DNA from: Taibaiella chishuiensis
GTDB taxonomy: Bacteria > Bacteroidota > Bacteroidia > Chitinophagales > Chitinophagaceae
Length of the DNA: 64,000 nt
Reading direction: 5' to 3'
Assembly: GCF_003014535.1 (NCBI RefSeq)
Contig: NZ_PYGD01000006.1
Location: 124,001 to 188,000 of the forward strand
Made by a program: the position numbers and the translations under genes
Notes under the pieces: model-generated
The model's input: only the letters and a program-made list of their open reading frames with translations
What the model was told of the DNA's origin: nothing
Databases searched by the model: none
Shown: positions 1-8,481 of the stretch, in pieces
Numbering within the stretch: the stretch's first letter is position 1
Layout of the letters: each line of letters begins with the position of its first letter

Positions 1-1
1 C

Positions 2-1474
2 TTTTACAACCTGCAGCGATCCAATAACATAGGCGGTAGCCTGAGCAGTAATTACCAGAGCACCAACCAGCGCTACTATATGGCAGCAGGTTTTGTATAC
101 AACCGCTTTAAACAGGACGAGAACGGCGGATTGAATACCAATAACCTGGATAGCCTGCTGCATAATGTAGGCGACTATAGCGACCGCCAGGTACTCGATG
201 TCAATATGCCCTTCCGCAGGGGCAGTACCACCAATGCCGCTGTATCCAATACCCTGCGCGACTGGACATTTTATGTACAGAACAACTATTCTATAGGCCA
301 GGCCGATACGCTGTACAACAAGGATTCTACCCAGGCTACCTACCGGTTTACTCCGCGCTTCCGGTTCAAACACCAGCTGGAGCTTCATTCGGAACGCCAT
401 ATGTTCCGCGATATCAACGGCGATAGCCTGCGGTATGCTACCGCCGGTCTTGCCAAGATTTTAAGAGATTCCCTGTTGACAGACTCTATCTATACTGCAC
501 AAACCTGGTTTTATGTAGACAATAAGTTTAGCCTGAATGGCTTCCTGGGTAAGAAAAACGAACTGGTATTGATTGAGGCGGGCATCGCCAACCGTATCGA
601 CCGCTTTGGCACCGACTACGTTACCGACCGGGAGAGCAGCTCCAATGTCAGTAATTATCTATTTGGGGAAATCAAGAAAGAAGCCTTTGCCGAAGGACAA
701 TGGGAATACCGCGCTGCCGCAAAATTTATATTTACCGGCGAGGCGGTGGGCAACTTCGATATCAACGCCGACGTAGGCAAGGACCTGAAAAAATGGGGAC
801 AGTTTTCGGCTGGTTTGCGGCAGAGCCTGAGCAACGCCCCCTACAGCTGGACCGTGTTTAAAACCAAGTTCTACGAACGCAATTACGACCTGAACAAAAC
901 AAGTGTAACCCAACTCTGGGGAGAGGTGAACATTAAAAGGATAAGACTTCAATTAGGAGTTCGCAATTACTTATTAACGAACTATATATACTACGGATCA
1001 GATTTAAAGGTACACCAACAAAGCGAGGCCTTTTCGCTGTTGCAGCTCTATGGCAGGAAGGAGTTCCGGTTCGGCATTTTTGCCCTGGATAATGAAGTAG
1101 TCTGGCAACAACCTACGGGCGGAGCGCCGGTACAGGTGCCAGCTGTACTGCTTCGTCACCAGTTTCGTATAGAAACCAACCTGTTCCGTAGTGCACTTAA
1201 AGTGGCCACAGGCCTGGAGGTTAGATATCATACATCTTATTTTTCAGATGGTTATACACCTTATTTCAACCAATTCTACTACCAGGATACCGAAAAGATT
1301 ACCAATGCGCCCGAATGCACGGCCTTTTTCAATTTCAAGATCAAAAACTTCAGGGCTTATGTAATCGGCGGCCAGCTGCAACAGTTTTTTACCCGCAGCA
1401 TTATCAACGCACCGGGCTATCCCGCACAAAGTGCGTTATTTAGATTTGGCTTTAATTGGATTTTAGTAAATTAA
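2..1474 (+). CDS. putative porin, 5'-truncated by window edge
   Basis: The reading frame is already open at the first bases of the window, so the start codon lies outside; about 490 residues are visible. The sequence alternates hydrophobic and polar residues with many aromatic residues, as in an outer-membrane beta-barrel, and ends in strands rich in Phe/Tyr with a final FRFGFNWILVN, typical of a barrel's last strand. It resembles the Bacteroidota putative porin family, which I recall as several hundred residues long. The substrate cannot be told. It ends about 48 bp before rluD, which has its own promoter-like box. Confidence 0.7.
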   Translation, partial: FYNLQRSNNIGGSLSSNYQSTNQRYYMAAGFVYNRFKQDENGGLNTNNLDSLLHNVGDYSDRQVLDVNMPFRRGSTTNAAVSNTLRDWTFYVQNNYSIGQADTLYNKDSTQATYRFTPRFRFKHQLELHSERHMFRDINGDSLRYATAGLAKILRDSLLTDSIYTAQTWFYVDNKFSLNGFLGKKNELVLIEAGIANRIDRFGTDYVTDRESSSNVSNYLFGEIKKEAFAEGQWEYRAAAKFIFTGEAVGNFDINADVGKDLKKWGQFSAGLRQSLSNAPYSWTVFKTKFYERNYDLNKTSVTQLWGEVNIKRIRLQLGVRNYLLTNYIYYGSDLKVHQQSEAFSLLQLYGRKEFRFGIFALDNEVVWQQPTGGAPVQVPAVLLRHQFRIETNLFRSALKVATGLEVRYHTSYFSDGYTPYFNQFYYQDTEKITNAPECTAFFNFKIKNFRAYVIGGQLQQFFTRSIINAPGYPAQSALFRFGFNWILVN

Positions 1475-1483
1475 TGATAATCA

Positions 1484-1491
1484 TAAATTTG
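1484..1491 (+). promoter_or_regulatory. -7 promoter box TAAATTTG before rluD
   Basis: TAAATTTG fits the Bacteroidota consensus TAnnTTTG and lies 30 bp before the rluD start. The nearest upstream TTG (1456-1458) is 25 bp away, longer than the usual 17-23 spacing, so the -33 part is weak. Confidence 0.4.
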
Positions 1492-1521
1492 AATTATCAT
1501 ACAAAAAGTGAAATATAGACA

Positions 1522-2607
1522 ATGTCTACACCAGATATACCACAGATAGCAGAAGATTGGGAAGATGATGACAACCTGGATGCAACGGAGGATACAGACA
1601 GTCCGCCGGAGCCTGTGGAACGATTGCGCATACAACTGACCGGCAAACAGGAACCCATCCGGATCGATAAGTTCATCATGAACCGGATCGAGGGCGCTAC
1701 CCGCAACAAGATCCAGCAGGCCATCGACGAGGGCATGGTATTGGTAAACGGCAAAACCGTAAAAGCCAACCATAAAGTACGCCCTTACGAAGAAATCATT
1801 GTGTTCGACAAACGCGAACCTGTCGTTACCGATATCATCCCGGAAGAGATGGCTTTGGATATCGTGTACGAAGACGAGGACCTGATGATCATCAATAAAC
1901 CCGCTGGCATGGTGGTGCATCCGGGTAGCGGCAACCCCAGCGGCACCCTGGTAAACGGTATCGCCTGGTACCTGAATCCTGATTTCGATAAAGAACGCAT
2001 CTCCGAACTGCCCAGGGTGGGCCTGGTACACCGGATCGATAAAAATACCAGCGGCCTGCTGCTGATCGCCAAATCGGAAAAGGCGATGACCGACCTGGCC
2101 AAACAATTTAAGGCGCATACGGTACATCGCCGTTATATAGGACTGGCATGGGGCAATTTCGAAGAGGAATCGGGCACCATCGAGGCCCATATCGGCAGGA
2201 ACCTGCGCTTTCGCCAGAAAATGGACGCTTTCCCCGATGGCGACCACGGCAAACATGCCATTACCCACTATAAAGTGCTGGAGCGTTTTCATTACGTAAC
2301 CCTGCTGGAGTTCAGGCTCGAAACCGGCCGTACCCACCAGATCAGGGTACATACCCGCCTGATCGGACACCCCCTGTTTAATGATGAAACCTATGGCGGG
2401 GAAAAGATTGTAAAGGGCACCATTCATGCCAAATACAAACAATTCGTCGAGAATTCGTTTAAAATACTACCTCGCCAGGCATTGCATGCCAAAGAGTTAG
2501 GATTTATTCATCCCCGGACCCGGGAGCAGATGCTTTTCAGTTCGGAACTGCCTGCCGACTTTGAAGAGGTGATCGAACGCTGGAGAAAATACATCGGCGG
2601 TAAGTAA
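1522..2607 (+). CDS. rluD: RluD-family 23S rRNA pseudouridine synthase
   Basis: This is a 361-residue RluA/RluD-type pseudouridine synthase, which isomerises uridines in 23S rRNA. After an acidic N-terminal tail of about 35 residues comes an S4 RNA-binding domain (residues ~47-92, RIDKFIMNRIEGATRNKIQ), then the catalytic domain. The catalytic Asp is D173 in HRIDKNTSGLLLIAK, and the family motif GRTHQIRVH is present near residue 275. Length and architecture match full-length RluD. Assignment to RluD rather than a paralogue is by family resemblance only. Confidence 0.9.
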   Translation: MSTPDIPQIAEDWEDDDNLDATEDTDSPPEPVERLRIQLTGKQEPIRIDKFIMNRIEGATRNKIQQAIDEGMVLVNGKTVKANHKVRPYEEIIVFDKREPVVTDIIPEEMALDIVYEDEDLMIINKPAGMVVHPGSGNPSGTLVNGIAWYLNPDFDKERISELPRVGLVHRIDKNTSGLLLIAKSEKAMTDLAKQFKAHTVHRRYIGLAWGNFEEESGTIEAHIGRNLRFRQKMDAFPDGDHGKHAITHYKVLERFHYVTLLEFRLETGRTHQIRVHTRLIGHPLFNDETYGGEKIVKGTIHAKYKQFVENSFKILPRQALHAKELGFIHPRTREQMLFSSELPADFEEVIERWRKYIGGK

Positions 2608-2662
2608 ATACTGACTAACCCCAATGGTGTTTTTCGTGGATTGCTAATTTATGTAAATGTTC

Positions 2663-2693
2663 TTTGGACGGTATCCGAATGCCCGTACATTTG
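2663..2693 (+). promoter_or_regulatory. promoter of the biotin operon
   Basis: TTTG at 2663-2666, a 19-bp spacer, and TACATTTG at 2686-2693 match the Bacteroidota sigma consensus TTTG-N19-TAnnTTTG exactly. The bioB ATG follows 40 bp downstream. I see no clear BirA-type operator. Confidence 0.65.
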
Positions 2694-2733
2694 GCCGCTC
2701 ATCCATTAACCAATCCACACAAAACACAAGTCC

Positions 2734-3729
2734 ATGGAAGATATCCGTTTCAACTGGACCCGCGCGGAGATCAGCGAAATTTACCACAAACCTTTACTCG
2801 AACTCATGCTTGAAGCGGCCGATATGCATCGCCGCTACCATACCTTCGGCGAAGTGCAGGTAAGCAGTTTACTATCGATCAAAACCGGCGGTTGCTCCGA
2901 AGACTGTGCCTATTGTCCGCAGGCCGCCCGGTACCATACCGGGGTTAAAGTACAGGCCCTGATGAAAGTGAACGAAGTAGTCGAAGCTGCCAAAAGCGCC
3001 AAAGCCGGCGGCGCATCCCGTTTCTGTATGGGGGCCGCCTGGCGCGAAGTACGCGATAACCGCGATTTTGACCGCGTGCTCGAAATGGTACAGGAGGTGA
3101 ACAAGCTCGATATGGAGGTATGCTGTACCCTGGGTATGCTTACCGAAAGCCAGGCCGAAAAGCTGGCCAACGCCGGGCTCTACGCCTATAACCACAATAT
3201 CGACACTTCAGAAGCCTATTACAACGATATAATCAGCACCCGCACCTTCGACGACCGGCTCGGTACCCTGGCCCATGTACGCAAAGCGGGCATTACCGTG
3301 TGTAGCGGTGGTATTATCGGCATGGGCGAAACCGACGACGACCGGATTGCCATGTTACACACTTTAGCTACCCTGCCCCAACATCCTGAATCTGTTCCCA
3401 TTAACGCACTTGTGCCGGTAGAAGGCACGCCACTGGGCGAATCGCAGCGGGTACCCTTTTACGACCTGGTACGCATGATCGCTACGGTACGTATCGTGAT
3501 GCCGCGGACTGCTGCACGGCTCTCGGCCGGACGCCTCGAACTCTCGCTTGCCGAACAGGGCATGTGCTTCCTTGCGGGCGCCAATTCCATTTTTGCCGGC
3601 GACAAACTGCTCACCACGCCCAATCCCGAATACAACAGCGACATGGATATGTTCCGCATACTGGGATTAAAATCCAAAGCGCCTTTTGCAGATCAACCCG
3701 CCAGGAACCGTGCAGGAGCAGAGGCCTGA
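2734..3729 (+). CDS. bioB: biotin synthase BioB
   Basis: BioB inserts sulfur into dethiobiotin to make biotin, using S-adenosylmethionine and two iron-sulfur clusters. The radical-SAM motif CSEDCAYC gives C54, C58 and C61. Other family motifs are visible, such as [18 protein letters not shown] and GGIIGMGE, and [12 protein letters not shown] near the C-terminus. The length of 331 residues is normal. It is the first gene of the bioB-F-D-A operon and its 3' end overlaps the start of bioF by 44 bp if the TTG start of bioF is used. Confidence 0.96.
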   Translation: MEDIRFNWTRAEISEIYHKPLLELMLEAADMHRRYHTFGEVQVSSLLSIKTGGCSEDCAYCPQAARYHTGVKVQALMKVNEVVEAAKSAKAGGASRFCMGAAWREVRDNRDFDRVLEMVQEVNKLDMEVCCTLGMLTESQAEKLANAGLYAYNHNIDTSEAYYNDIISTRTFDDRLGTLAHVRKAGITVCSGGIIGMGETDDDRIAMLHTLATLPQHPESVPINALVPVEGTPLGESQRVPFYDLVRMIATVRIVMPRTAARLSAGRLELSLAEQGMCFLAGANSIFAGDKLLTTPNPEYNSDMDMFRILGLKSKAPFADQPARNRAGAEA

Positions 3730-4858
3730 TGCCCTGACGAAATACCTGCAGCACAGGCTGGCGCAACGCGACCGGGAGGGTAACCTGCGCCGTTTACCCC
3801 AACCCACTACCGGTATCGACTTCTGGTCTAACGATTACCTGGGCCTGGCCGCAGGCGCTGCAGCTACGGGCGAAGGCACGGCATTGCCCTGCGGTGCCAC
3901 CGGTTCGCGGCTGCTTTCGGGCAACAGCCAGCAGGCCCTCGATCTCGAATCATTCCTGGCGGCGCACCATAACCAGGAGGCAGCCCTGCTGTTCAATTCG
4001 GGTTACGATGCCAACCTGGGTTTGCTCTCCGTATTGCCCAACCGGCATACCGTAGTCCTGTACGATGAATACTGTCATGCCAGCATGCTGGACGGTATCA
4101 GGCTGAGCCCGGTCAAACAGGCGTTCCGTTTCCGGCACAACAGCGCCGAAGACCTGGAACAAAAATTACGACGTTATGCACAACCTGGCACGCCGGTACT
4201 GATCGCGCTTGAATCCGTATACTCGATGGAGGGTAGTATAGCGCCCCTGGCTGCTATTACCGGGCTTGCTGCCCGTTACGGAGCCGCTGTAGTGGTCGAC
4301 GAGGCCCATGCCACCGGGATATTCGGTGCGGGCGGTACCGGCCTGGTACAACAGCTGGGCTTGGAACAACAGGTTACGGCCAGGGTACACACCTTTGGCA
4401 AAGCGCTGGGCTGTCATGGCGCCGCTATTACCGGCAGCCGCTTACTTATCGATTACCTGGTCAATTTTGCACGCTCGTTTATTTATACCACAGCGCTGCC
4501 CGCGCAGGCCATCGATGCTATTGCCCGGGCGTACCGGTATATCGGCGAGCAACCGGCCTTGGTAGTGCAGCTGCACGACCTGGTGTCCTATTTCCGGCAG
4601 CAACTGCAGGAGCGTGGCCTCCGGGGCTGGTGTGATAGCATTACGCCCATACAAAGCCTGCTTACCGGGGGCAACGCAGCTACCCGGTCGCTGGCCGGCA
4701 GGCTGCGCAGCCAGGGCATATCGGTATCTGCAGTGTTGTCGCCCACGGTACCCCTTGGTCGCGAACGCCTTCGCATATGCCTGCATGCCTTTAACACCCG
4801 CGGCGAAATCGATCTTTTACTAAACCTGTTATCTTCATGTCCCAACCCCGATCTATAG
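3686..4858 (+). CDS. bioF: 8-amino-7-oxononanoate synthase BioF
   Basis: BioF is a PLP enzyme that condenses pimeloyl-ACP (or -CoA) with L-alanine to give 8-amino-7-oxononanoate. The alpha-oxoamine synthase motifs are visible: [45 protein letters not shown], and the PLP lysine K239 in [12 protein letters not shown]. No ATG is available; the frame opens with TTG at 3686, inside bioB, and GTG at 3710 is an equally possible start. It overlaps bioD by 22 bp, consistent with translational coupling. Confidence 0.93.
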   Translation: MQINPPGTVQEQRPDALTKYLQHRLAQRDREGNLRRLPQPTTGIDFWSNDYLGLAAGAAATGEGTALPCGATGSRLLSGNSQQALDLESFLAAHHNQEAALLFNSGYDANLGLLSVLPNRHTVVLYDEYCHASMLDGIRLSPVKQAFRFRHNSAEDLEQKLRRYAQPGTPVLIALESVYSMEGSIAPLAAITGLAARYGAAVVVDEAHATGIFGAGGTGLVQQLGLEQQVTARVHTFGKALGCHGAAITGSRLLIDYLVNFARSFIYTTALPAQAIDAIARAYRYIGEQPALVVQLHDLVSYFRQQLQERGLRGWCDSITPIQSLLTGGNAATRSLAGRLRSQGISVSAVLSPTVPLGRERLRICLHAFNTRGEIDLLLNLLSSCPNPDL

Positions 4859-5505
4859 CCATAGCCGGCATCCATACCGGTATCGGCAAAACCATCGTGA
4901 GCGCCCTGCTTTGCGAAGCCTGGCAAGCCGACTATTGGAAACCCGTACAGGCAGGCAGCCTGGAATACAGCGACAGCCGGCAGGTATACGACCTGCTGAG
5001 CGTGCCTGCCAACCGGGTACATGCCGAAGCGGTTCAATTACAAATGGCCGCTTCGCCCCATAAAGCTGCCGCTGCAGAACAACGGCCTTTTGACTTCAGG
5101 GACTTTATATTTCCGCAAACCGACAACCTGCTCCTCGCCGAAACGGCGGGCGGCCTGCTTTCGCCCATAGACCAGCAGCATACCATGGCCGATTTTATAG
5201 CTCATTTCGACATGCCGATGGTATTGGTTACCCGTAATTACCTGGGCAGTATCAACCATACCCTGCTCTGCCTCGAGGTGATCCGGCAACGGGGACTGAA
5301 CCTGCTGGCGCTGGTCGTGAACGGCCCACGCGATGCCGCCTCCGAAGACTTTATCCGGAGCCGCAGCGGCGATCTCCCCTTTATCTACAGCCCCGAACTG
5401 GATATGCTGAGCGCAGACCAGGCAGCCACAGCAGTGCCCGACCTCCGCCGACAGCTGGCCGCAGCATTACCGGCTTACCGCATTCCTTTAAACACAACAA
5501 TATGA
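4837..5505 (+). CDS. bioD: dethiobiotin synthetase BioD
   Basis: BioD closes the ureido ring of dethiobiotin from 7,8-diaminononanoate, CO2 and ATP. The N-terminal P-loop reads GIHTGIGKTIVSALL, and a Lys/Pro segment (WKPVQAG) and LLAETAGGLLSP follow, both characteristic of BioD. At 222 residues it is of normal length. It overlaps bioF by 22 bp at its start and bioA by the 4-bp ATGA at its end. Confidence 0.93.
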   Translation: MSQPRSIAIAGIHTGIGKTIVSALLCEAWQADYWKPVQAGSLEYSDSRQVYDLLSVPANRVHAEAVQLQMAASPHKAAAAEQRPFDFRDFIFPQTDNLLLAETAGGLLSPIDQQHTMADFIAHFDMPMVLVTRNYLGSINHTLLCLEVIRQRGLNLLALVVNGPRDAASEDFIRSRSGDLPFIYSPELDMLSADQAATAVPDLRRQLAAALPAYRIPLNTTI

Positions 5506-6779
5506 ACAGCATCCGCACACGCGACAGCGCCGTGATATGGCATCCTTATACCCAGATGAAACACTGGCCCGAGGCCATCGGCATTGTGCGCGGCGAAGGC
5601 GTATACCTGGTCGACGAAGCAGGCAACCGCTATATCGACGCCATATCGTCGTGGTGGGTAAACCTGCATGGGCATGCCCATCCTTATATCGCAGCGCAAC
5701 TCAGCCAACAGCTTTACCAGCTCGAACACTGCATCTTTGCCGGCTTTACCCACGAGCCGGCCGTACGGCTGGCAGAACGTTTATTGCCCTTATTGCCAGG
5801 CGCAATGGTCCGGATCTTCTACTCCGACAACGGGTCCACAGCTGTGGAAGTGGCGATTAAAATGGCCTGGCAATACCACCAGCAAACAGGCAGTGGCAAA
5901 ACCAAACTGGTGGCGCTAGAAGGCGCCTACCATGGCGACACCTTCGGCGCGATGTCGGTAAGCGGCCGCAGCCTGTTTACCGATCGCTTTGCACCGCTGT
6001 TGTTTGATGCCGCTTTTATTCCCTTTCCCGGCGAGGACAATGAAGCAGCCTGCCTGGCCGCATTCGACGCCCTGCTGGAGGCAGGCGATGTGGCTGCCAT
6101 TATACTCGAACCCCTGATACAGGGGTCGGCCGGTATGCGTATGTACCCTCCGGCGGTGCTGGAACAGCTGATGCAACGCGCCCGGCAACAAGGCTGCCTG
6201 GTGATCGCCGATGAGGTAATGACCGGCTTTGGCCGTACAGGTACCCTCTTTGCCTGCGACCAGGTGCAAGCGGCAGGGCCCGATATCGTATGCCTGTCCA
6301 AAGGGCTTACCGGCGGCACACTGCCGCTGGGCGTTACGGCTTGCAGCCAGGATATCTTCGATGCCTTTTTAGGCGACGAGGCCCATCGCACGCTGTACCA
6401 TGGCCATTCGTTTACCGCCAACCCCATAGCCTGTATGGCCGGCAATGCCAGCCTGGACCTGTTATTAGATCCGGTTTGTCAGGAGAACATACAACAGATC
6501 GGCCAGGCGCATGCCCGCGCGCGGTTACGCTGGCAGGACCATAAACGCATAAAATCGGTGCGGCAACACGGTACGATACTGGCCATAGAGCTGGATACCG
6601 GATCGGGCACGGGTTACCTCAACGAGCAGCGCGATTTTATATACCGCTTCTTCCTCGAACGCGGCATACTGATGCGCCCCCTCGGCAATATCATTTATAT
6701 CCTGCCTCCCTATTGTATTACCCTGCCGGAACTCGACCTTATTTACCGGCAGATCGATGCCTTACTCGAAACGATTTAA
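5502..6779 (+). CDS. bioA: adenosylmethionine-8-amino-7-oxononanoate aminotransferase BioA
   Basis: BioA is a PLP-dependent class III aminotransferase that uses S-adenosylmethionine as amino donor to convert 8-amino-7-oxononanoate to 7,8-diaminononanoate. Visible motifs are WHPYTQMK at the N-terminus, SSWWVNLHGHAHP, YSDNGSTAVEVAIKMAWQ, ADEVMTGFGRTG, and the PLP lysine K267 in CLSKGLTGG. The 425 residues match the family length. Start and bioD stop share ATGA. Confidence 0.96.
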   Translation: MNSIRTRDSAVIWHPYTQMKHWPEAIGIVRGEGVYLVDEAGNRYIDAISSWWVNLHGHAHPYIAAQLSQQLYQLEHCIFAGFTHEPAVRLAERLLPLLPGAMVRIFYSDNGSTAVEVAIKMAWQYHQQTGSGKTKLVALEGAYHGDTFGAMSVSGRSLFTDRFAPLLFDAAFIPFPGEDNEAACLAAFDALLEAGDVAAIILEPLIQGSAGMRMYPPAVLEQLMQRARQQGCLVIADEVMTGFGRTGTLFACDQVQAAGPDIVCLSKGLTGGTLPLGVTACSQDIFDAFLGDEAHRTLYHGHSFTANPIACMAGNASLDLLLDPVCQENIQQIGQAHARARLRWQDHKRIKSVRQHGTILAIELDTGSGTGYLNEQRDFIYRFFLERGILMRPLGNIIYILPPYCITLPELDLIYRQIDALLETI

Positions 6780-6792
6780 ACCACCACAACAT

Positions 6793-7413
6793 ATGTCTAC
6801 CGCATTCCACCAAACCCTGACCCATATCGTAGCCGACGACGAGCTGCATGCCCGCTGGCTCAATACCCTGTCGCTGATGGAGAATACCGGCGCCCGTAAA
6901 ATATCCCGTTATGAGCATCCGGTACATACCAATATAACCGTGTTGAAACATGCCGCAGAAGAAGCCCGTCATGCCTACTATCTTAAAAAGCAGATCGGCA
7001 AGCTGGGCGAGGGGCTTTGTCCCGACTACAGCTTCGACTCCCTGCTGGCGCCGGTACAAAGCCATCATTACCTGCGACAGCTCGACCTGCAGGCCTGCCG
7101 CTACCTGTACGGCAAGGGATACAGTGGCCGCTCCTTGCACGATGGCGCCTATATCCTGGTAACCTATGCCATCGAAGTACGGGCCGACGAGTTGTATGGC
7201 GTTTACCAGGAAGTGCTGAACCAGGCCGGTTCGCGCGTCAATGTCAAATCGATTATCCTGGAAGAGGCAGGCCACCTCGAAGAGATGACCCGCATGCTGG
7301 AGCAATTCAGCCCGGACTGGGCTGGCATTGCCGCCGACATCTGTACCCTCGAGCACCTGCTTTTCGAAAAATGGATGACCGCCATACGGCAGCTGCCTGC
7401 CCTGCAATGCTGA
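6793..7413 (+). CDS. ferritin-like diiron protein at the end of the biotin operon (unknown function)
   Basis: The 206-residue product has no name I recognise, but it shows the full set of carboxylate-bridged diiron ligands spread over four predicted helices: E30, E57-A-R-H60, E128 (or E133) and E158-A-G-H161, that is E...ExxH...E...ExxH. I chose ATG 6793, 13 bp after the bioA stop, because an upstream in-frame ATG at 6757 would overlap bioA and add residues unlike the rest. The close spacing puts it in the bio operon. The run has bioB, F, D and A but no bioC, bioH or other pimeloyl-forming gene, so an oxidative role in making the pimeloyl precursor is a reasonable guess. A TenA/PqqC-like or ferritin-type storage role is the alternative. 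Confidence 0.8.
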   Translation: MSTAFHQTLTHIVADDELHARWLNTLSLMENTGARKISRYEHPVHTNITVLKHAAEEARHAYYLKKQIGKLGEGLCPDYSFDSLLAPVQSHHYLRQLDLQACRYLYGKGYSGRSLHDGAYILVTYAIEVRADELYGVYQEVLNQAGSRVNVKSIILEEAGHLEEMTRMLEQFSPDWAGIAADICTLEHLLFEKWMTAIRQLPALQC

Positions 7414-7446
7414 AACAAACATACCGGGTGTAAAGCGGAAGTTGTT

Positions 7447-7454
7447 TAATTTTG
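7447..7454 (+). promoter_or_regulatory. -7 promoter box TAATTTTG before queG
   Basis: TAATTTTG matches TAnnTTTG and lies 25 bp before the queG start, in the 66-bp gap after the biotin operon. No clear TTG box is found at the expected distance. Confidence 0.4.
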
Positions 7455-7479
7455 CAGCGCATTTAATAACGCGCAACAC

Positions 7480-8418
7480 TTGAATCTTTCCACCCAGACC
7501 ACCTTTATCAAAACGCTGAGCCGCGAGCTCGGCTTTGATTATTGCGGCATAGCCCGTGCACAGCGGCTCGACGACGATGCCCGCAAGCTGGAGCAATGGC
7601 TGACGAAAGGGTACCAGGGTAAGATGGGGTATATGGAAAACCATTTCGATATGCGTGTGGACCCTACCCTGCTGGTACCCGGCGCTAAATCGGTGGTGAC
7701 CCTGTTGCTGAATTATTACCCCGAGGAACAGCAGGCCGAAGGGGCGCCCAAGATTGCCAAGTATGCCTATGGCACCGATTACCACCTGGTGATCCGGGAA
7801 AAGATGAATGAATTCCTCTACCGTATCCGCGAGAAGATAGGACAGGTAGAAGGCCGGGGCTTTGTAGACAGCGCACCGGTGCTGGAACGTAGCTGGGCCG
7901 TACGCAGCGGCCTGGGCTGGGTAGGCAAAAACGGCAACCTGATCCATAAGCAGACCGGCTCCTTCTTTTTTATCGCTACCCTGATCATCGATCTTGAGCT
8001 GGAATACGACGATCCCTTTGCCAAAGACTACTGCGGCAGTTGCACCCGCTGCCTGGACGCCTGTCCTACAGGGGCTATTGTAGACCCGACCCTGATCGAC
8101 GGCAGCCGTTGTATTTCTTACCTGACCATCGAACTGAAAGACGAACTGATCGCCCCGGAGTTCCGGGATAAAATGGAGGGCTGGATGTTTGGTTGCGACA
8201 TCTGCCAGGATGTATGTCCCTGGAACCGTTTTGCAAGGCCGCACCAGCAGGATGCCTTCGCTCCCATCCCTTTATTGCTCAACCTGGGTACCGCCGAGTG
8301 GGAAGCCATGGACGAACAGTTTTTCCGTACCCTGCTTAAAAACTCGCCTATGAAGCGCAGCAAATGGAAAGGCATCCAACGTAATATCAGGTTTCTCGAA
8401 AACCCAGGTAAAATATAA
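7480..8418 (+). CDS. queG: epoxyqueuosine reductase QueG
   Basis: QueG is the cobalamin-dependent enzyme that reduces epoxyqueuosine to queuosine in tRNA. The product has the two ferredoxin-like cluster motifs CGSCTRCLDACPTGAI (residues ~186-201) and CDICQDVCPW (~240-249), the family motif GWVGKNGNLI, and an N-terminal domain of the right type (LGFDYCGIARA). At 312 residues it is close to other Bacteroidota QueG proteins. The start is TTG at 7480; no in-frame ATG is better placed. Confidence 0.92.
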   Translation: MNLSTQTTFIKTLSRELGFDYCGIARAQRLDDDARKLEQWLTKGYQGKMGYMENHFDMRVDPTLLVPGAKSVVTLLLNYYPEEQQAEGAPKIAKYAYGTDYHLVIREKMNEFLYRIREKIGQVEGRGFVDSAPVLERSWAVRSGLGWVGKNGNLIHKQTGSFFFIATLIIDLELEYDDPFAKDYCGSCTRCLDACPTGAIVDPTLIDGSRCISYLTIELKDELIAPEFRDKMEGWMFGCDICQDVCPWNRFARPHQQDAFAPIPLLLNLGTAEWEAMDEQFFRTLLKNSPMKRSKWKGIQRNIRFLENPGKI

Positions 8419-8481
8419 ACATAATAAATATAGTATATAGATTTATTTTTTCAGTATTATTGTTATGCATAAAAAATAACA

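Noticed and set aside
6757-6792. Earlier start for the diiron protein inside bioA
   Set aside because: It would overlap bioA by 23 bp and add residues with no helix or family pattern; ATG 6793 has normal operon spacing.
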